Assembly: GCA_049840435.1 (NCBI GenBank)
Contig: JASGKY010000016.1
Span: 62,001 to 126,000, forward strand
Reading direction: 5' to 3'
Origin: JADLHS01 sp049840435
Lineage (GTDB): Bacteria > Verrucomicrobiota > Verrucomicrobiia > Limisphaerales > JADLHS01
DNA: 64,000 bases
Part shown: piece after piece, positions 1 to 8,628 of the stretch
Numbering within the stretch: position 1 is the first letter of the stretch
How the letters are laid out: the number at the start of each line of letters is the position of its first letter
Notes under the pieces: model-generated
The model's input: only the letters and a program-made list of their open reading frames with translations
Databases searched by the model: none
Told to the model about the DNA's origin: nothing
Position numbers and translations under genes: made by a program

Positions 1-2
1 GC

Positions 3-920
3 AGTGCCGTGGTTTCCGCCAAGGACAAGTGCGCATTTCAAGACGCTATCCTCGCCATTCTCGACGGCTATTCCAAAGGCACGCGTTTCGGCATCCGCAT
101 GGAAGACGACGGTCTGCTCAGTGCGGGCGAGCGCGGCGTGCAACTCACCTGGATGGATGCAAAAGTTGGCGAATGGGTCGTCACGCCGCGCGCCGGAAAG
201 ACGGTCGAGGTTCAAGCGCTCTGGCTCAATGCACTCAAGATCGCCAGCCAGTTCGGGCCGAAATGGGAAGCGGTGTTCGAGCGCGGCTTGAAATCCTTCC
301 GGGACAAATTCTGGAACAATGATGCTGGCTACCTCTACGACGTGATTGATGTAAACCATCGCGCTGGCGAAGTGGATGCCGCGTTTCGTCCGAATCAAAT
401 CTTTGCCGTCGGCGGGCTGCCGTTCCCATTGCTCGATGGTGCGCAGGCGGAGCGCATCGTGTCGCTTGTGGAGGAGAAGCTTTTGACTCCGCTCGGACTG
501 CGCTCGCTTGCTTTGGGGGAAGCCGGGTATGCCGCACACTACTCGGGCGGTGTTCTCCAACGCGACGGGGCGTATCATCAGGGCACAGTCTGGCCGTGGC
601 TCATCGGGCCGTTCGTTGAAGCGTGGGTTCGCGTGCGCGGTAACTCAAACGAAGCCAAGCATGCTGCTCGGGAAAAATTTCTCACGCCTATCCTCGTGCA
701 TCTCGATGCGGCTGGCCTTGGACACATTTCCGAAATCGCCGATGCCACCGCGCCGCACACGCCGCGTGGTTGTCCGTTCCAAGCGTGGTCCGTCGGTGAA
801 GCATTGCGCTTGGATCAGGTTGTTCTCAAGGAACGCAATCAAGTCGTCCGACACAATCCCACACCAGATTCCCGGAAAGCAATTGCCACCGGACACCGAC
901 CCGAACTGATTGCCGCCTGA
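3..920 (+). CDS. Glycogen debranching enzyme (amylo-alpha-1,6-glucosidase), C-terminal part, 5' truncated
   Basis: The frame is open to the left edge of the window, so only the last 305 or so residues are present. The visible part belongs to the (alpha/alpha)6-barrel catalytic domain of prokaryotic glycogen debranching enzymes. Supporting motifs are WMDAKVGEWVVTPRAGK, the following VEVQALWLNAL, FRPNQIFAVGG, and GTVWPWLIGPF near the C-terminus. In this family the enzyme hydrolyses alpha-1,6 branch points during glycogen breakdown in the cytoplasm. A small CxxC protein and a GH63-like glucosidase follow on the same strand within 220 bp, which supports a shared role in storage or oligosaccharide degradation. 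I am confident of the family; substrate specificity cannot be judged from this fragment. Confidence 0.88.
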   Translation, partial: SAVVSAKDKCAFQDAILAILDGYSKGTRFGIRMEDDGLLSAGERGVQLTWMDAKVGEWVVTPRAGKTVEVQALWLNALKIASQFGPKWEAVFERGLKSFRDKFWNNDAGYLYDVIDVNHRAGEVDAAFRPNQIFAVGGLPFPLLDGAQAERIVSLVEEKLLTPLGLRSLALGEAGYAAHYSGGVLQRDGAYHQGTVWPWLIGPFVEAWVRVRGNSNEAKHAAREKFLTPILVHLDAAGLGHISEIADATAPHTPRGCPFQAWSVGEALRLDQVVLKERNQVVRHNPTPDSRKAIATGHRPELIAA

Positions 921-935
921 ACTGTCTCCCGTTTT

Positions 936-1136
936 ATGACCGCCACCAAAGTCACTTGCAGCCTTTGCCAGCACGCCATCTCCACCGACGAACTCCAAAA
1001 GCATCGCGAGAAAGAAACCAAGGAGATGATCGAATACACGCTCGGCATGATCAAGGAACGTCGTCCCGAGTGGACGAAGAACGATCCCACCTGCCAGATG
1101 TGCTGGGACCATTACCAAAGCATGTCCGCCTCCTGA
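936..1136 (+). CDS. Small protein with two CxxC motifs (putative zinc ribbon)
   Basis: A 66-residue protein lies between the debranching enzyme (15 bp upstream) and the GH63-like glucosidase (start 3 bp downstream), so it is almost certainly co-transcribed with both. It has CSLC at residues 8-11 and CQMC at residues 53-56, with a charged, probably helical stretch between them. Two CxxC pairs 42 residues apart could bind one zinc ion. There is no signal peptide or membrane segment, so a cytoplasmic location is expected. I do not recognise a named family. It could be a regulator or chaperone of the neighbouring glycosidases, but that is only inferred from position. Confidence 0.6.
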   Translation: MTATKVTCSLCQHAISTDELQKHREKETKEMIEYTLGMIKERRPEWTKNDPTCQMCWDHYQSMSAS

Positions 1137-1139
1137 ATC

Positions 1140-3896
1140 ATGGAAACCATCGCTGAAAAACAACGCCTCGCCGAAGACCAGTCCGGCAAACAGAACTGGA
1201 AACGCTTCGGTCCGTATCTTTCCGAACGGCAATGGGGCACAGTGCGCGAAGATTATTCGCCGCACGGCAACGCGTGGGAATATCTCCCGCACGAGCACGC
1301 CCGCAGCCGCGCCTATCGCTGGGGTGAGGATGGCATCGCCGGCATCAGTGACGATCAATCACGCCTTTGCCTCTCGCTCGCACTGTGGAACGGCAAAGAC
1401 CCGATTCTCAAAGAACGCTTCTTCGGCCTCACGAATTCGGAAGGCAATCACGGCGAGGATGTAAAGGAACTGTATTACTACCTCGATGCCACGCCGACAC
1501 ACAGTTACTTGAAGATGCTCTACAAGTATCCGCAGCGGGAGTTTCCCTACGCGCGATTGGTAGAGGAGAATGCCCGGCGCAAGGGTGACACGAGCCGGCC
1601 GGAATTCGAGTTGCTCGATACCGGAATCTTCGACGATGACCGTTATTGGGATGTGTTTGTCGAATACGCCAAAGTCGGGCCGGACGACATTCTAATGCGC
1701 GTGACGGTTCACAATCGCGGGTCGGAAGCAGCAACAATTCACCTGCTGCCGCAACTTTGGTTTCGCAACACCTGGTCCTGGAAGCCCGGCGCGAAGAAGC
1801 CGCAGTTATCCCGTGGCAAGAACGGTGCGATTTCGGCGAAGCATCAAAAACTCGGTGACTTCACATTGTATTGCGACGGCAATCCAGAATTGATGTTCTG
1901 CGACAATGAGACAAATGCGCGCCGCCTTTACGGCCAATCCGGCGCCGAAGGTTTCTTCAAGGATGGCTTCGACGAATACGTGGTTTGCGGCAATCAGTCG
2001 GCGGTGAATCCGAACCAGACTGGCACGAAAGCCGGTGCGCTTTACAAGCAGACAATTCCCGCAGGTGGTTCGGCAACCGTGCGCGTGCGTTTCGGCAAGT
2101 CCACCGACCCAAAGCCCTTCACCGTATTTGACGCGATCTTCGCCACGCGTCTGCGCGAAGCCGACGAGTTTTACGCTGCGTTGCAAGCCGACATTGCCGA
2201 TGCCGATGCGCGCAACGTCCAACGCCAGGCTTTCGCCGGAATGATCTGGTCGAAGCAGTTCTTTTATTTCGATGTCGCCGATTGGATTAAAGGCGATCCG
2301 GGCCAGTTCCCACCGCCTAACGAACGCAAGCACGGTCGCAACTGCGAATGGCAGCACCTCAACAACGCCGACATCATCTCGATGCCGGACAAGTGGGAGT
2401 ATCCGTGGTACGCGGCATGGGATTTGGCGTTCCATTGCGTTCCACTCGCATTGGTGGATGCGGAGTTCGCCAAGCATCAACTCACCTTGCTCACGCGCGA
2501 ATGGTATATGCACCCAAACGGTCAGTTGCCCGCTTACGAGTGGGCCTTCGGCGACGTGAACCCGCCCGTTCACGCGTGGGCGACGTGGCGCGTATTCCAG
2601 ATGGACCGCAAACAACGGCGCGAAACTGATCCACAGGACAAGGGCGACCTCGCGTTTCTCGAACGCGTGTTCCACAAGTTGATGCTTAATTTCAATTGGT
2701 GGGTGAATCGCAAAGACGCGCAGGGGCGGAACATTTTCCAGGGCGGCTTCCTCGGCCTCGACAACATCGGATGCTTTGATCGTAGTGCGCCGTTACCCAC
2801 GGGTGGTTTCATCAATCAAGCCGATGGCACGAGCTGGATGGCGATGTATTCGCTCAACCTAATGCGCATCGCGCTCGAATTGGCGAAACACAACAATGTC
2901 TATGAAGACATCGCCACAAAGTTTTATGAACACTTCCTGCACATCGCCGAAGCGATGAACAATATCGGCGATGAAGGCATCGGTCTGTGGTGTGATAAAG
3001 ATGAGTTCTATTACGACGCGTTGAACCTGCCCAATGGTGAAAGCAAAGCGCTCAAGATCCGCTCAATGGTCGGCCTCATTCCACTCTACGCGGTGGAGAC
3101 TCTTGAGCCGGAGCTGTTGGAACAACTTCCGGGATTCGCTGCGCGCTTGGAGTGGCTGCTAAGAAACCGACCCGACCTGGCGAACCTCGTCTCGCGTTGG
3201 CAAGAGCCTGGCCAAGGCGAGCGCCACCTCCTCTCGCTGTTACGCGGACATCGCATGAAATGCCTCCTGCGCCGGATGCTCGATGAGACGGAATTCCTCA
3301 GTGACTACGGCGTGCGGGCGCTTTCAAAAGTTCACGAGCGCGAGCCGTATCGTTTCAACACCAACGGTCACACGATGGAAGTCGACTATTGGCCGGCGGA
3401 ATCCAAGTCCGGCCTGTTCGGTGGCAACTCCAACTGGCGCGGGCCGATTTGGATGCCGGTGAATTATCTGCTCATCGAGTCGCTGCAAAAGTTTCATCAC
3501 TACTACGGCGATGATTTCAAAGTCGAATGTCCGGTTGGCTCGGGCAAACTCGTCACGCTCAACGAAGCGGCAAATGAAATCTCACGGCGACTCGCGCGGT
3601 TATTCCTGAAGGGCGCAGACGGCCAGCGCCCGGTGCTGAAGTATCACCAAAAGCTCGCAACCGATCCACACTTCCGCGACTACGTGCTGTTTCACGAGTA
3701 TTTCCACGGGGACACTGGTCGTGGTGTTGGTGCATCACATCAAACTGGCTGGACGGGCTTGATCGCCAAGCTGCTGATGCCGCGCGTTGCGCCGCGCCAG
3801 CAGGAGCGCGGCGTTCACGCCGCTTCAATGTTCGCCGAGGAGAACCACTCCTGTAAATTAACGGCCCATGAGTTTGCGCCGGCTGAAGCGACCTGA
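1140..3896 (+). CDS. GH63 / MGH1-like glucosidase
   Basis: This 918-residue protein matches the full-length bacterial glucosidases with an MGH1-like (alpha/alpha)6-barrel domain related to glycoside hydrolase family 63. Visible hallmarks include the N-terminal KRFGPYLSERQWGTVREDY, YPWYAAWDLAFHC near residue 420, DGTSWMAMYSLNLM in the middle, GNSNWRGPIWMPVNYLL near residue 762, and GWTGLIAKL near residue 869. Members release glucose or related sugars from alpha-linked oligosaccharides. There is no signal peptide, so the substrate should be cytoplasmic. The start lies 3 bp after the upstream stop, and the aquaporin start follows 17 bp downstream, which indicates an operon. The exact substrate (trehalose, kojibiose or glucosylglycerate type) is not determinable here. 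Confidence 0.88.
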   Translation: METIAEKQRLAEDQSGKQNWKRFGPYLSERQWGTVREDYSPHGNAWEYLPHEHARSRAYRWGEDGIAGISDDQSRLCLSLALWNGKDPILKERFFGLTNSEGNHGEDVKELYYYLDATPTHSYLKMLYKYPQREFPYARLVEENARRKGDTSRPEFELLDTGIFDDDRYWDVFVEYAKVGPDDILMRVTVHNRGSEAATIHLLPQLWFRNTWSWKPGAKKPQLSRGKNGAISAKHQKLGDFTLYCDGNPELMFCDNETNARRLYGQSGAEGFFKDGFDEYVVCGNQSAVNPNQTGTKAGALYKQTIPAGGSATVRVRFGKSTDPKPFTVFDAIFATRLREADEFYAALQADIADADARNVQRQAFAGMIWSKQFFYFDVADWIKGDPGQFPPPNERKHGRNCEWQHLNNADIISMPDKWEYPWYAAWDLAFHCVPLALVDAEFAKHQLTLLTREWYMHPNGQLPAYEWAFGDVNPPVHAWATWRVFQMDRKQRRETDPQDKGDLAFLERVFHKLMLNFNWWVNRKDAQGRNIFQGGFLGLDNIGCFDRSAPLPTGGFINQADGTSWMAMYSLNLMRIALELAKHNNVYEDIATKFYEHFLHIAEAMNNIGDEGIGLWCDKDEFYYDALNLPNGESKALKIRSMVGLIPLYAVETLEPELLEQLPGFAARLEWLLRNRPDLANLVSRWQEPGQGERHLLSLLRGHRMKCLLRRMLDETEFLSDYGVRALSKVHEREPYRFNTNGHTMEVDYWPAESKSGLFGGNSNWRGPIWMPVNYLLIESLQKFHHYYGDDFKVECPVGSGKLVTLNEAANEISRRLARLFLKGADGQRPVLKYHQKLATDPHFRDYVLFHEYFHGDTGRGVGASHQTGWTGLIAKLLMPRVAPRQQERGVHAASMFAEENHSCKLTAHEFAPAEAT

Positions 3897-3913
3897 AGGT
3901 CGCGCTCCTTGCC

Positions 3914-4705
3914 ATGCGCGATGCCCTGCGCCAGCACTGGCCCGAATATCTGTGCGAAGCCGCGTGTCTTGGCATTTTTATGATCTCCGCAGGCATGTTC
4001 ACTGCGCTGCTCGAATACCCGGAATCGCTGGTTCGCAGCGCCATCTCGAGCGACTTTCTTCGCCTCGCTCTCAACGGCCTCGCGATGGGACTCACTGCTA
4101 TTGCCATCATATACTCGCCGATTGGGGCGCGTTCCGGAGCGCACATGAATCCCGCCGTGACGTGGACCTTCTTCCGCCTTGGCAAAGTGAAACCGTGGGA
4201 CGCACTGTTTTACCCGATCTTTCAAACGCTCGGCGGCGTCGCTGGGGTGTTGCTTGTGAAGTTCGTGCTGGGAAAAGTCTTCACGGACGCGCCGGTGAAC
4301 TACGTTGTCACCGTACCCGGAAAAGCTGGTGTCAACACGGCTTTCATCGCCGAAACCGCCATCGCCTGCGGCATGATGCTAATGGTTCTGTTCCTGATGA
4401 ACACCCCAAAACTCGCACGTTACACCGGTTTGTTTGGCGGCGCGCTCGTGTTTCTCTACATCACGTTTGAAGCCCCACTCTCCGGCATGAGCGTCAACCC
4501 CGCGCGCACCATCGCCTCGGCGCTGCCGAGCGGCGTCTGGACCGCAGGTTGGATTTATTTCGTCGCGCCGATTGGCGGAATGTTGTTAGCGGTGGAAATC
4601 TACCGTGGGTTGAAGAAAAGCGCGCAAGTCGCCTGCGCCAAATGGAATCACGACCCACGCCAGCGTTGCATCTTCTGCGGGCATCCGGGGACAAAGACGC
4701 ATTAA
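3914..4705 (+). CDS. MIP family channel (aquaporin / glycerol facilitator-like)
   Basis: The 263-residue protein has the aquaporin fold: six hydrophobic segments and two NPA boxes, HMNPAV near residue 78 and VNPARTIASAL near residue 195. The Arg after the second NPA is the usual selectivity-filter arginine. Such channels pass water or small uncharged solutes through the inner membrane. Unusually, the protein ends in a hydrophilic Cys/His-rich tail (CAKWNHDPRQRCIFCGHP) resembling a small zinc knuckle, which is not part of the standard channel. It follows the glucosidase by 17 bp, so osmotic coupling to glucosidic compatible solutes is a reasonable inference but not shown. Confidence 0.88.
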   Translation: MRDALRQHWPEYLCEAACLGIFMISAGMFTALLEYPESLVRSAISSDFLRLALNGLAMGLTAIAIIYSPIGARSGAHMNPAVTWTFFRLGKVKPWDALFYPIFQTLGGVAGVLLVKFVLGKVFTDAPVNYVVTVPGKAGVNTAFIAETAIACGMMLMVLFLMNTPKLARYTGLFGGALVFLYITFEAPLSGMSVNPARTIASALPSGVWTAGWIYFVAPIGGMLLAVEIYRGLKKSAQVACAKWNHDPRQRCIFCGHPGTKTH

Positions 4706-4932
4706 CCGCAGAGACGCAGAGGCGCAGAGATTGAACAATCTGACCAACTCCAAAGGAGTGGCATCATTCAGCCCAGCGTTGGTGCGCCAGCACCTATGCT
4801 GGGTACGGAAACAAAACGACCGCAATCCTGAAGGGGTTACATCACGTGAACGGAAGAATTAGATCCAACCCCTTCAGGGTTGGGAATCTTTCTGACGGTT
4901 GACCCAGGGTAGTGCGTTCGCACAACCCTAGG
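4706..4932 (+). repeat. Intergenic repeat cluster with three hairpins
   Basis: The 331-bp gap before the GMC oxidoreductase holds no convincing gene. It starts with a GCAGAG-type microrepeat (CGCAGAGACGCAGAGGCGCA, about 4708-4731). Three imperfect palindromes follow. The first pairs 4772-4784 with 4791-4803 around a 6-nt loop. The second pairs 4823-4838 with 4867-4882, 16 bp with one wobble, core CCTGAAGGGG. The third pairs 4906-4914 with 4921-4929. From memory, similar CCTGAAGGGG hairpins are dispersed in environmental Verrucomicrobiota and Planctomycetota genomes. It probably represents a non-autonomous palindromic element rather than a terminator, since no T-tract follows. Confidence 0.6.
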
Positions 4933-5036
4933 CTGAGTGATGGAATCTCGTTGGGCTTCGCTACTACCAATTTCGGCTAAGCGGGCAGTGGTTCGTTTGT
5001 GTAAGGTTTCCTTCCCGCCCCCGACCAACGCTCGTC

Positions 5037-6731
5037 ATGATCGAGCATTTCGACGTTATTATCATCGGCACGGGAGCGGGCGGCGGGACGTTGCTGCATC
5101 GGCTCGCCGCCAGCGGCAAGCGCATCCTCGTGCTGGAGCGCGGCCCCTTCTTGCCTCGTGAGAAGGACAACTGGAGCTACAAAGGTTCGTTCAAATACTA
5201 TTCGTCCGAGCCTATGTTCAACAAGGACGGAGGCAAAATCTATCCGGGCTTCTCCTATTTCGTCGGCGGTAATACCAAGGTCTATGGCGCGGCCCTGTTC
5301 CGGTTGCGCGAACGGGATTTTGAACAATTTCAGCATTGCGACGGTATTTCTCCCGAGTGGCCGATCAAGTATCGCGATTGGGAAAATTATTACGCGCAGG
5401 CGGAGGAGCTTTACCAGGTGCACGGTCAGGCAGGCGAAGACCCGACCGAGCCGTGGCGCGCGGGGGATTATCCCTTTCGACCCATTAGTCACGAGCCACG
5501 CATCGCGGAGGTGTTTGGCGCGTTGAAGCAACGCGGGCTCAAGCCGTATCCCGCGCCGATGGGGGTGCGGCTCAACGAAGCCGCGCCGCATCTGAGCGCG
5601 TGCATCCGGTGCGACACGTGCGACGGTTATCCGTGCATGGTCGGCGCGAAGTCGGATGCTGATGTGACATGCGTGAGGCCGGTGTTGGCGAATAGCAACT
5701 CTCAAACCCCTCACCCGGCCTTCGGCCACCCTCTCCCCATCCAGTGGGGAGAGGGACGGGGTGAGGGGACATTATTGCCGAAGCCGAACGTCACGCTGCT
5801 CACGGAGGCGAAGGTGTTGCGCCTGCACACGAGTCCGTCGGGGCGCGAGATCACGGGTGTGGTGGTGGAGACGAAAGGCAAGTTGCGCGAGTTCTCGGGC
5901 GACATCGTGGTGGTGTCGTGCGGCGCGGTGAATTCAGCGGCATTGCTGTTGCGTTCCGCAAACGACCGGCATCCGCGCGGGCTGGCAAACAATTCGTCCG
6001 GGCTGGTCGGTCGTAATTTGATGAAGCACGTGCTGGGATCGCTCGTGGCGGTGACGACGTTGAAGCCGAATCCGTCGAAGTTCCAAAAGACGATGGCGAT
6101 CAATGATTTTTACTGGGGCGAACCGGGCTACGAGTTTCCGATGGGCAACATCCAGCTTATGGGCAAGACGGTGATAGAGGGCTTGCGCGGTTACGAGGCC
6201 AAATACGCGCCGCTGACCATCGAGGAGGTGGCGAAGAACTCGATTGATTGGTGGCTGACGACGGAGGATCTGCCGGACGCGCGGAATCAGGTGCGCGTCG
6301 AGGGCACGGACCGCGTTGTAATTGATTATACGGAGAACAACAGCGAGCCGTTCGCGCGATTGAGCGCGCGGTGGCAGGAGATTTTGACGGAGATCGATTC
6401 TGCGCATCCCGGCGTGCGGACGGGATACTTTGAGACCAAGATGCCGATGCACAGCCTCGGGCATCAGGTCGGCACGTGCAAATTCGGCGAAGACCCAAAG
6501 ACGTCGGTGCTGGATTTGAACTGTCGCGCGCATGATGTGGACAATCTTTACGTGGTGGACGGGAGCTTCTTCGTGTCGAGCGGCGCTGTGAATCCAACGT
6601 TGACCATCGTCGCGAATGCGTTGCGCGTGGGGGATCATTTGCTGTCGCGCATGGGCGCGACCGACACGGCGATGTTGCGGCATGGCGCGACGCTGAAGAA
6701 TCCAGTTGTGCCGGAAATGGCAATGGCGTGA
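5037..6731 (+). CDS. GMC family FAD-dependent oxidoreductase
   Basis: The 564-residue protein has an N-terminal FAD-binding Rossmann motif (IIIGTGAGGGTLLHRL, residues 8-23) and a C-terminal GMC signature including HSLGHQVGTCKFG and GAVNPTLTIVANAL. Family members oxidise alcohols or sugars and pass electrons to oxygen or to a membrane carrier. A cysteine cluster, C-x2-C-x2-C-x4-C near residues 189-200, is like that of membrane-linked sugar dehydrogenases in this superfamily. No secretion signal is seen. Residues about 220-246 are encoded by a palindromic repeat lying in frame within the gene (see the repeat at 5707-5768). The small membrane proteins and Rieske protein downstream suggest that it feeds electrons to the membrane. 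The substrate is unknown. Confidence 0.88.
   Translation: MIEHFDVIIIGTGAGGGTLLHRLAASGKRILVLERGPFLPREKDNWSYKGSFKYYSSEPMFNKDGGKIYPGFSYFVGGNTKVYGAALFRLRERDFEQFQHCDGISPEWPIKYRDWENYYAQAEELYQVHGQAGEDPTEPWRAGDYPFRPISHEPRIAEVFGALKQRGLKPYPAPMGVRLNEAAPHLSACIRCDTCDGYPCMVGAKSDADVTCVRPVLANSNSQTPHPAFGHPLPIQWGEGRGEGTLLPKPNVTLLTEAKVLRLHTSPSGREITGVVVETKGKLREFSGDIVVVSCGAVNSAALLLRSANDRHPRGLANNSSGLVGRNLMKHVLGSLVAVTTLKPNPSKFQKTMAINDFYWGEPGYEFPMGNIQLMGKTVIEGLRGYEAKYAPLTIEEVAKNSIDWWLTTEDLPDARNQVRVEGTDRVVIDYTENNSEPFARLSARWQEILTEIDSAHPGVRTGYFETKMPMHSLGHQVGTCKFGEDPKTSVLDLNCRAHDVDNLYVVDGSFFVSSGAVNPTLTIVANALRVGDHLLSRMGATDTAMLRHGATLKNPVVPEMAMA
5707..5768 (+). repeat. Palindromic repeat inserted in frame inside the GMC oxidoreductase gene
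   Basis: Two nested inverted pairs are visible. CCCCTCACCC at 5707-5716 pairs with GGGTGAGGGG at 5759-5768, and CCCTCTCCCC at 5729-5738 pairs with GGGGAGAGGG at 5746-5755. Between the first arms is a short GGCCTTCGGCC hairpin. This CCCTCACCC...GGGAGAGGG architecture is that of dispersed palindromic (REP-like) elements normally found between genes. Here the reading frame runs straight through it, adding a Pro/Gly-rich loop of about 25 residues to the enzyme. Confidence 0.75.
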
Positions 6732-6741
6732 AAAGGTGGGG

Positions 6742-6776
6742 TCGTCGCGCTGCGACGATCTGGGTGGTGCAGCGCG
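6742..6776 (+). terminator. GC-rich hairpin after the GMC oxidoreductase gene
   Basis: TCGTCGC at 6742-6748 pairs with GCGACGA at 6752-6758, and the overlapping CGCGCTGC at 6746-6753 can instead pair with GCAGCGCG at 6769-6776. The element sits 10 bp after the oxidoreductase stop codon. No clear T-tract follows, so it may be an attenuator, an mRNA-stabilising hairpin or a repeat fragment rather than a true intrinsic terminator. Confidence 0.35.
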
Positions 6777-6830
6777 TTGTTTCTACCAAAGACCTGTAAG
6801 GATTCACGTTTCACAGCGACTGACTGGGAG

Positions 6831-7091
6831 ATGATCGCTGCTGTCTTTCTCATCGCACTAGGGATTTATCTAGTTTGCGGACTATTGTTCGCGATTCCAT
6901 TCGCGTTCGTCGGTGTGAAGCAGATTGATCCTCATGCAGCACATGGTTCGTGGGGCTTTCACTTGCTTATTATTCCCGGTGCAATGGCGTTCTGGCCATT
7001 GCTGCTTGGGCGTCGGATTGCCGGACTGAACGAGCCGCCGGAGGAGAGCAACGCGCATCGCCGCGCGGCGCGGAAGGGAGTCGCACCGTGA
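6831..7091 (+). CDS. Small membrane protein, two predicted transmembrane helices
   Basis: An 86-residue hydrophobic protein begins with MIAAVFLIALGIYLVCG and has a second hydrophobic stretch, FHLLIIPGAMAFWPLLLG, near residues 43-60. The tail is basic and polar. I chose the ATG at 6831 because it starts directly with a membrane segment; the in-frame TTG at 6777 would add 18 polar residues. The stop overlaps the GTG start of the next gene (GTGA), showing translational coupling. I recognise no named family. Its position between an oxidoreductase and a Rieske/cytochrome-like protein suggests an accessory subunit of a membrane electron-transfer complex. Confidence 0.6.
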   Translation: MIAAVFLIALGIYLVCGLLFAIPFAFVGVKQIDPHAAHGSWGFHLLIIPGAMAFWPLLLGRRIAGLNEPPEESNAHRRAARKGVAP

Positions 7092-7576
7092 TTCGTCCAC
7101 TTCGCCAACGTCATCGCCGCATGTTCGCTGTGCTTGGGGTGCTGCTCCCCGTTGCGTTTGTGGTCGGAATCGCGGCCCGGAAAACAGCGGCACCAGCAGA
7201 GACTCTGCCTCCAGAACTGTCGCCCCAGACGCAAGCCTTCACGGCGACCGGCGATGAGCGTGCCGATCTTTTCGCAAAATCTGGAGTCAAAGTGCGGCTC
7301 TGGCAGGATTTGAGCACCCGCCAGTATGCTGTTGGATTTCTCGCCCCGAAGGATTTCGTCAAGCCGGACCTGATTGTCTATTGGCTCGCCGGTCAGCCGG
7401 ATGTTTCGGACAAAGTGCCCGCCGCCGCCACGCTGCTCGGTTCGTTCGTCGCAACGGCGCTGCCCCTGCCAAACGAAGCCACTGAAAAGGAAGGCGTGTT
7501 GATTTTATTCAGCCTGGCAGATCAGGAAGTTGTGGAAGTCTCGAAGCCGGTCCGATTCAGCGCTTCAAAACAATAA
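7088..7576 (+). CDS. Membrane-anchored hypothetical protein of the electron-transfer cluster
   Basis: The predicted 162-residue protein starts at GTG 7088, overlapping the previous stop by four bases. An N-terminal basic stretch is followed by one hydrophobic helix (FAVLGVLLPVAFVVGIAA), and the rest is a soluble beta-rich domain that should lie outside the cytoplasm. The domain includes LWQDLSTRQYAVGFL and DLIVYWLAGQPDVSDKVP. No cysteine or heme motif is visible. Gene order and coupling indicate it works with the neighbouring Rieske/ferric-reductase-like protein. I cannot assign a function. Confidence 0.6.
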   Translation: MIRPLRQRHRRMFAVLGVLLPVAFVVGIAARKTAAPAETLPPELSPQTQAFTATGDERADLFAKSGVKVRLWQDLSTRQYAVGFLAPKDFVKPDLIVYWLAGQPDVSDKVPAAATLLGSFVATALPLPNEATEKEGVLILFSLADQEVVEVSKPVRFSASKQ

Positions 7577-7589
7577 CGAACAAAGAATC

Positions 7590-8628
7590 ATGGGCGTCGA
7601 ATACGTCAGCGTGCAGTGGAATCGGCAGAAGAAGCTCTATGATGCCGTGCTGGTCGAGCGGCGTGGCCGCGTTTCTTATCGTGTTTATCGCGCTGACCAA
7701 AGTGCTTTTTCCGCGAGTGACCGACGAGATCATGCTCATTCGCGCATTTGGCGCAGGCGCATTTCTGTTGTTGCACATCATTCTCTGCATTGGGCCGCTC
7801 TGTCGGTTGAATCCAAAGTTTCTGCCGCTGCTTTACAACCGTCGCCACGCGGGGGTGACTTGCTTTCTGCTCGGCCTGATTCATGCCGCGCTCGTCGTCA
7901 TCACTTATCACGCCGGCAGCGACACGAATCCCATCTTGAGCATCTTTGTGTCGAGTCCGCTCAACGGTTCGGTGTCTGGCGTACCGTTTCAGCCATTCGG
8001 ATTCATAGCATTGGTCATCCTGTTCCTGATGGCGGCGACCAGCCACGATTTCTGGCTGGCAAATTTAAGCGCGCCATTCTGGAAAGCGCTGCACATGCTG
8101 GCTTATGTCGCCTACGCACTGCTGGTGTTGCACGTCACGTTCGGCGTGCTGCAAGGCGAAGGCAGCCCGCTCTATGTCGGTGCGACCGCGCTCGGACTGG
8201 CAACAGTGCTGGGGTTGCATTTGTGCGCAGCGCAGCGCGAGCTAAAGGTTGATATAACGAAGGAGACGGATGCGACGGATGATTTCATTGATGCCTGTGC
8301 CGTCGCCGACATTCCCGAAAACCGCGCCCGTATCGTTTGTCTTTCCGGCGAGCGCGTGGCGATTTTCAAATACGACGGGAAAATCTCCGCGGTCTCAAAC
8401 GCCTGCCAGCACCAGAACGGGCCGCTCGGTGAAGGCAAAATTGTATTCGGCTGCATTACTTGTCCGTGGCATGGCTACCAGTATCAGCCGGACACGGGTG
8501 CATCGCCGCCGCCGTTTGTGGAGAAAGTCCCGACCTTCAACGTACGCGTGAAGAATGGCCGCGTGTTCGTGTATCCCAAACCGAATCCGGCGGGCACGAA
8601 AGCAGAACCGGCATTGATCAATTCATGA
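7590..8628 (+). CDS. Ferric-reductase-like transmembrane protein with C-terminal Rieske [2Fe-2S] domain (frameshift near 7660)
   Basis: The N-terminus (MGVEYVSVQWNRQKKLYDA from ATG 7590) and the main body (from GVAAFLIVFIALTKVLFP on) are in different frames; one extra base near 7656-7665 explains this, so I merge them. The first 210 or so residues form about six transmembrane helices typical of ferric-reductase-like cytochrome domains, with His residues suited to heme binding (HAALVVITYH, HVTFGVL). The last 110 residues form a Rieske domain with CQH and CPWHGY, the C-x-H...C-x2-H ligands of a [2Fe-2S] cluster. It probably carries electrons across the membrane, perhaps from the GMC oxidoreductase. 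The merged length is about 345 residues. Confidence 0.82.

Noticed and set aside
645..1358. Long minus-strand open frame across the debranching and zinc-protein genes
   Set aside because: It lies opposite clearly conserved coding sequence, has no family resemblance and mirrors codon bias of the real genes.
1806..2675. 289-codon minus-strand frame inside the GH63-like gene
   Set aside because: Fully antisense to a recognisable glucosidase; composition is that of a shadow frame.
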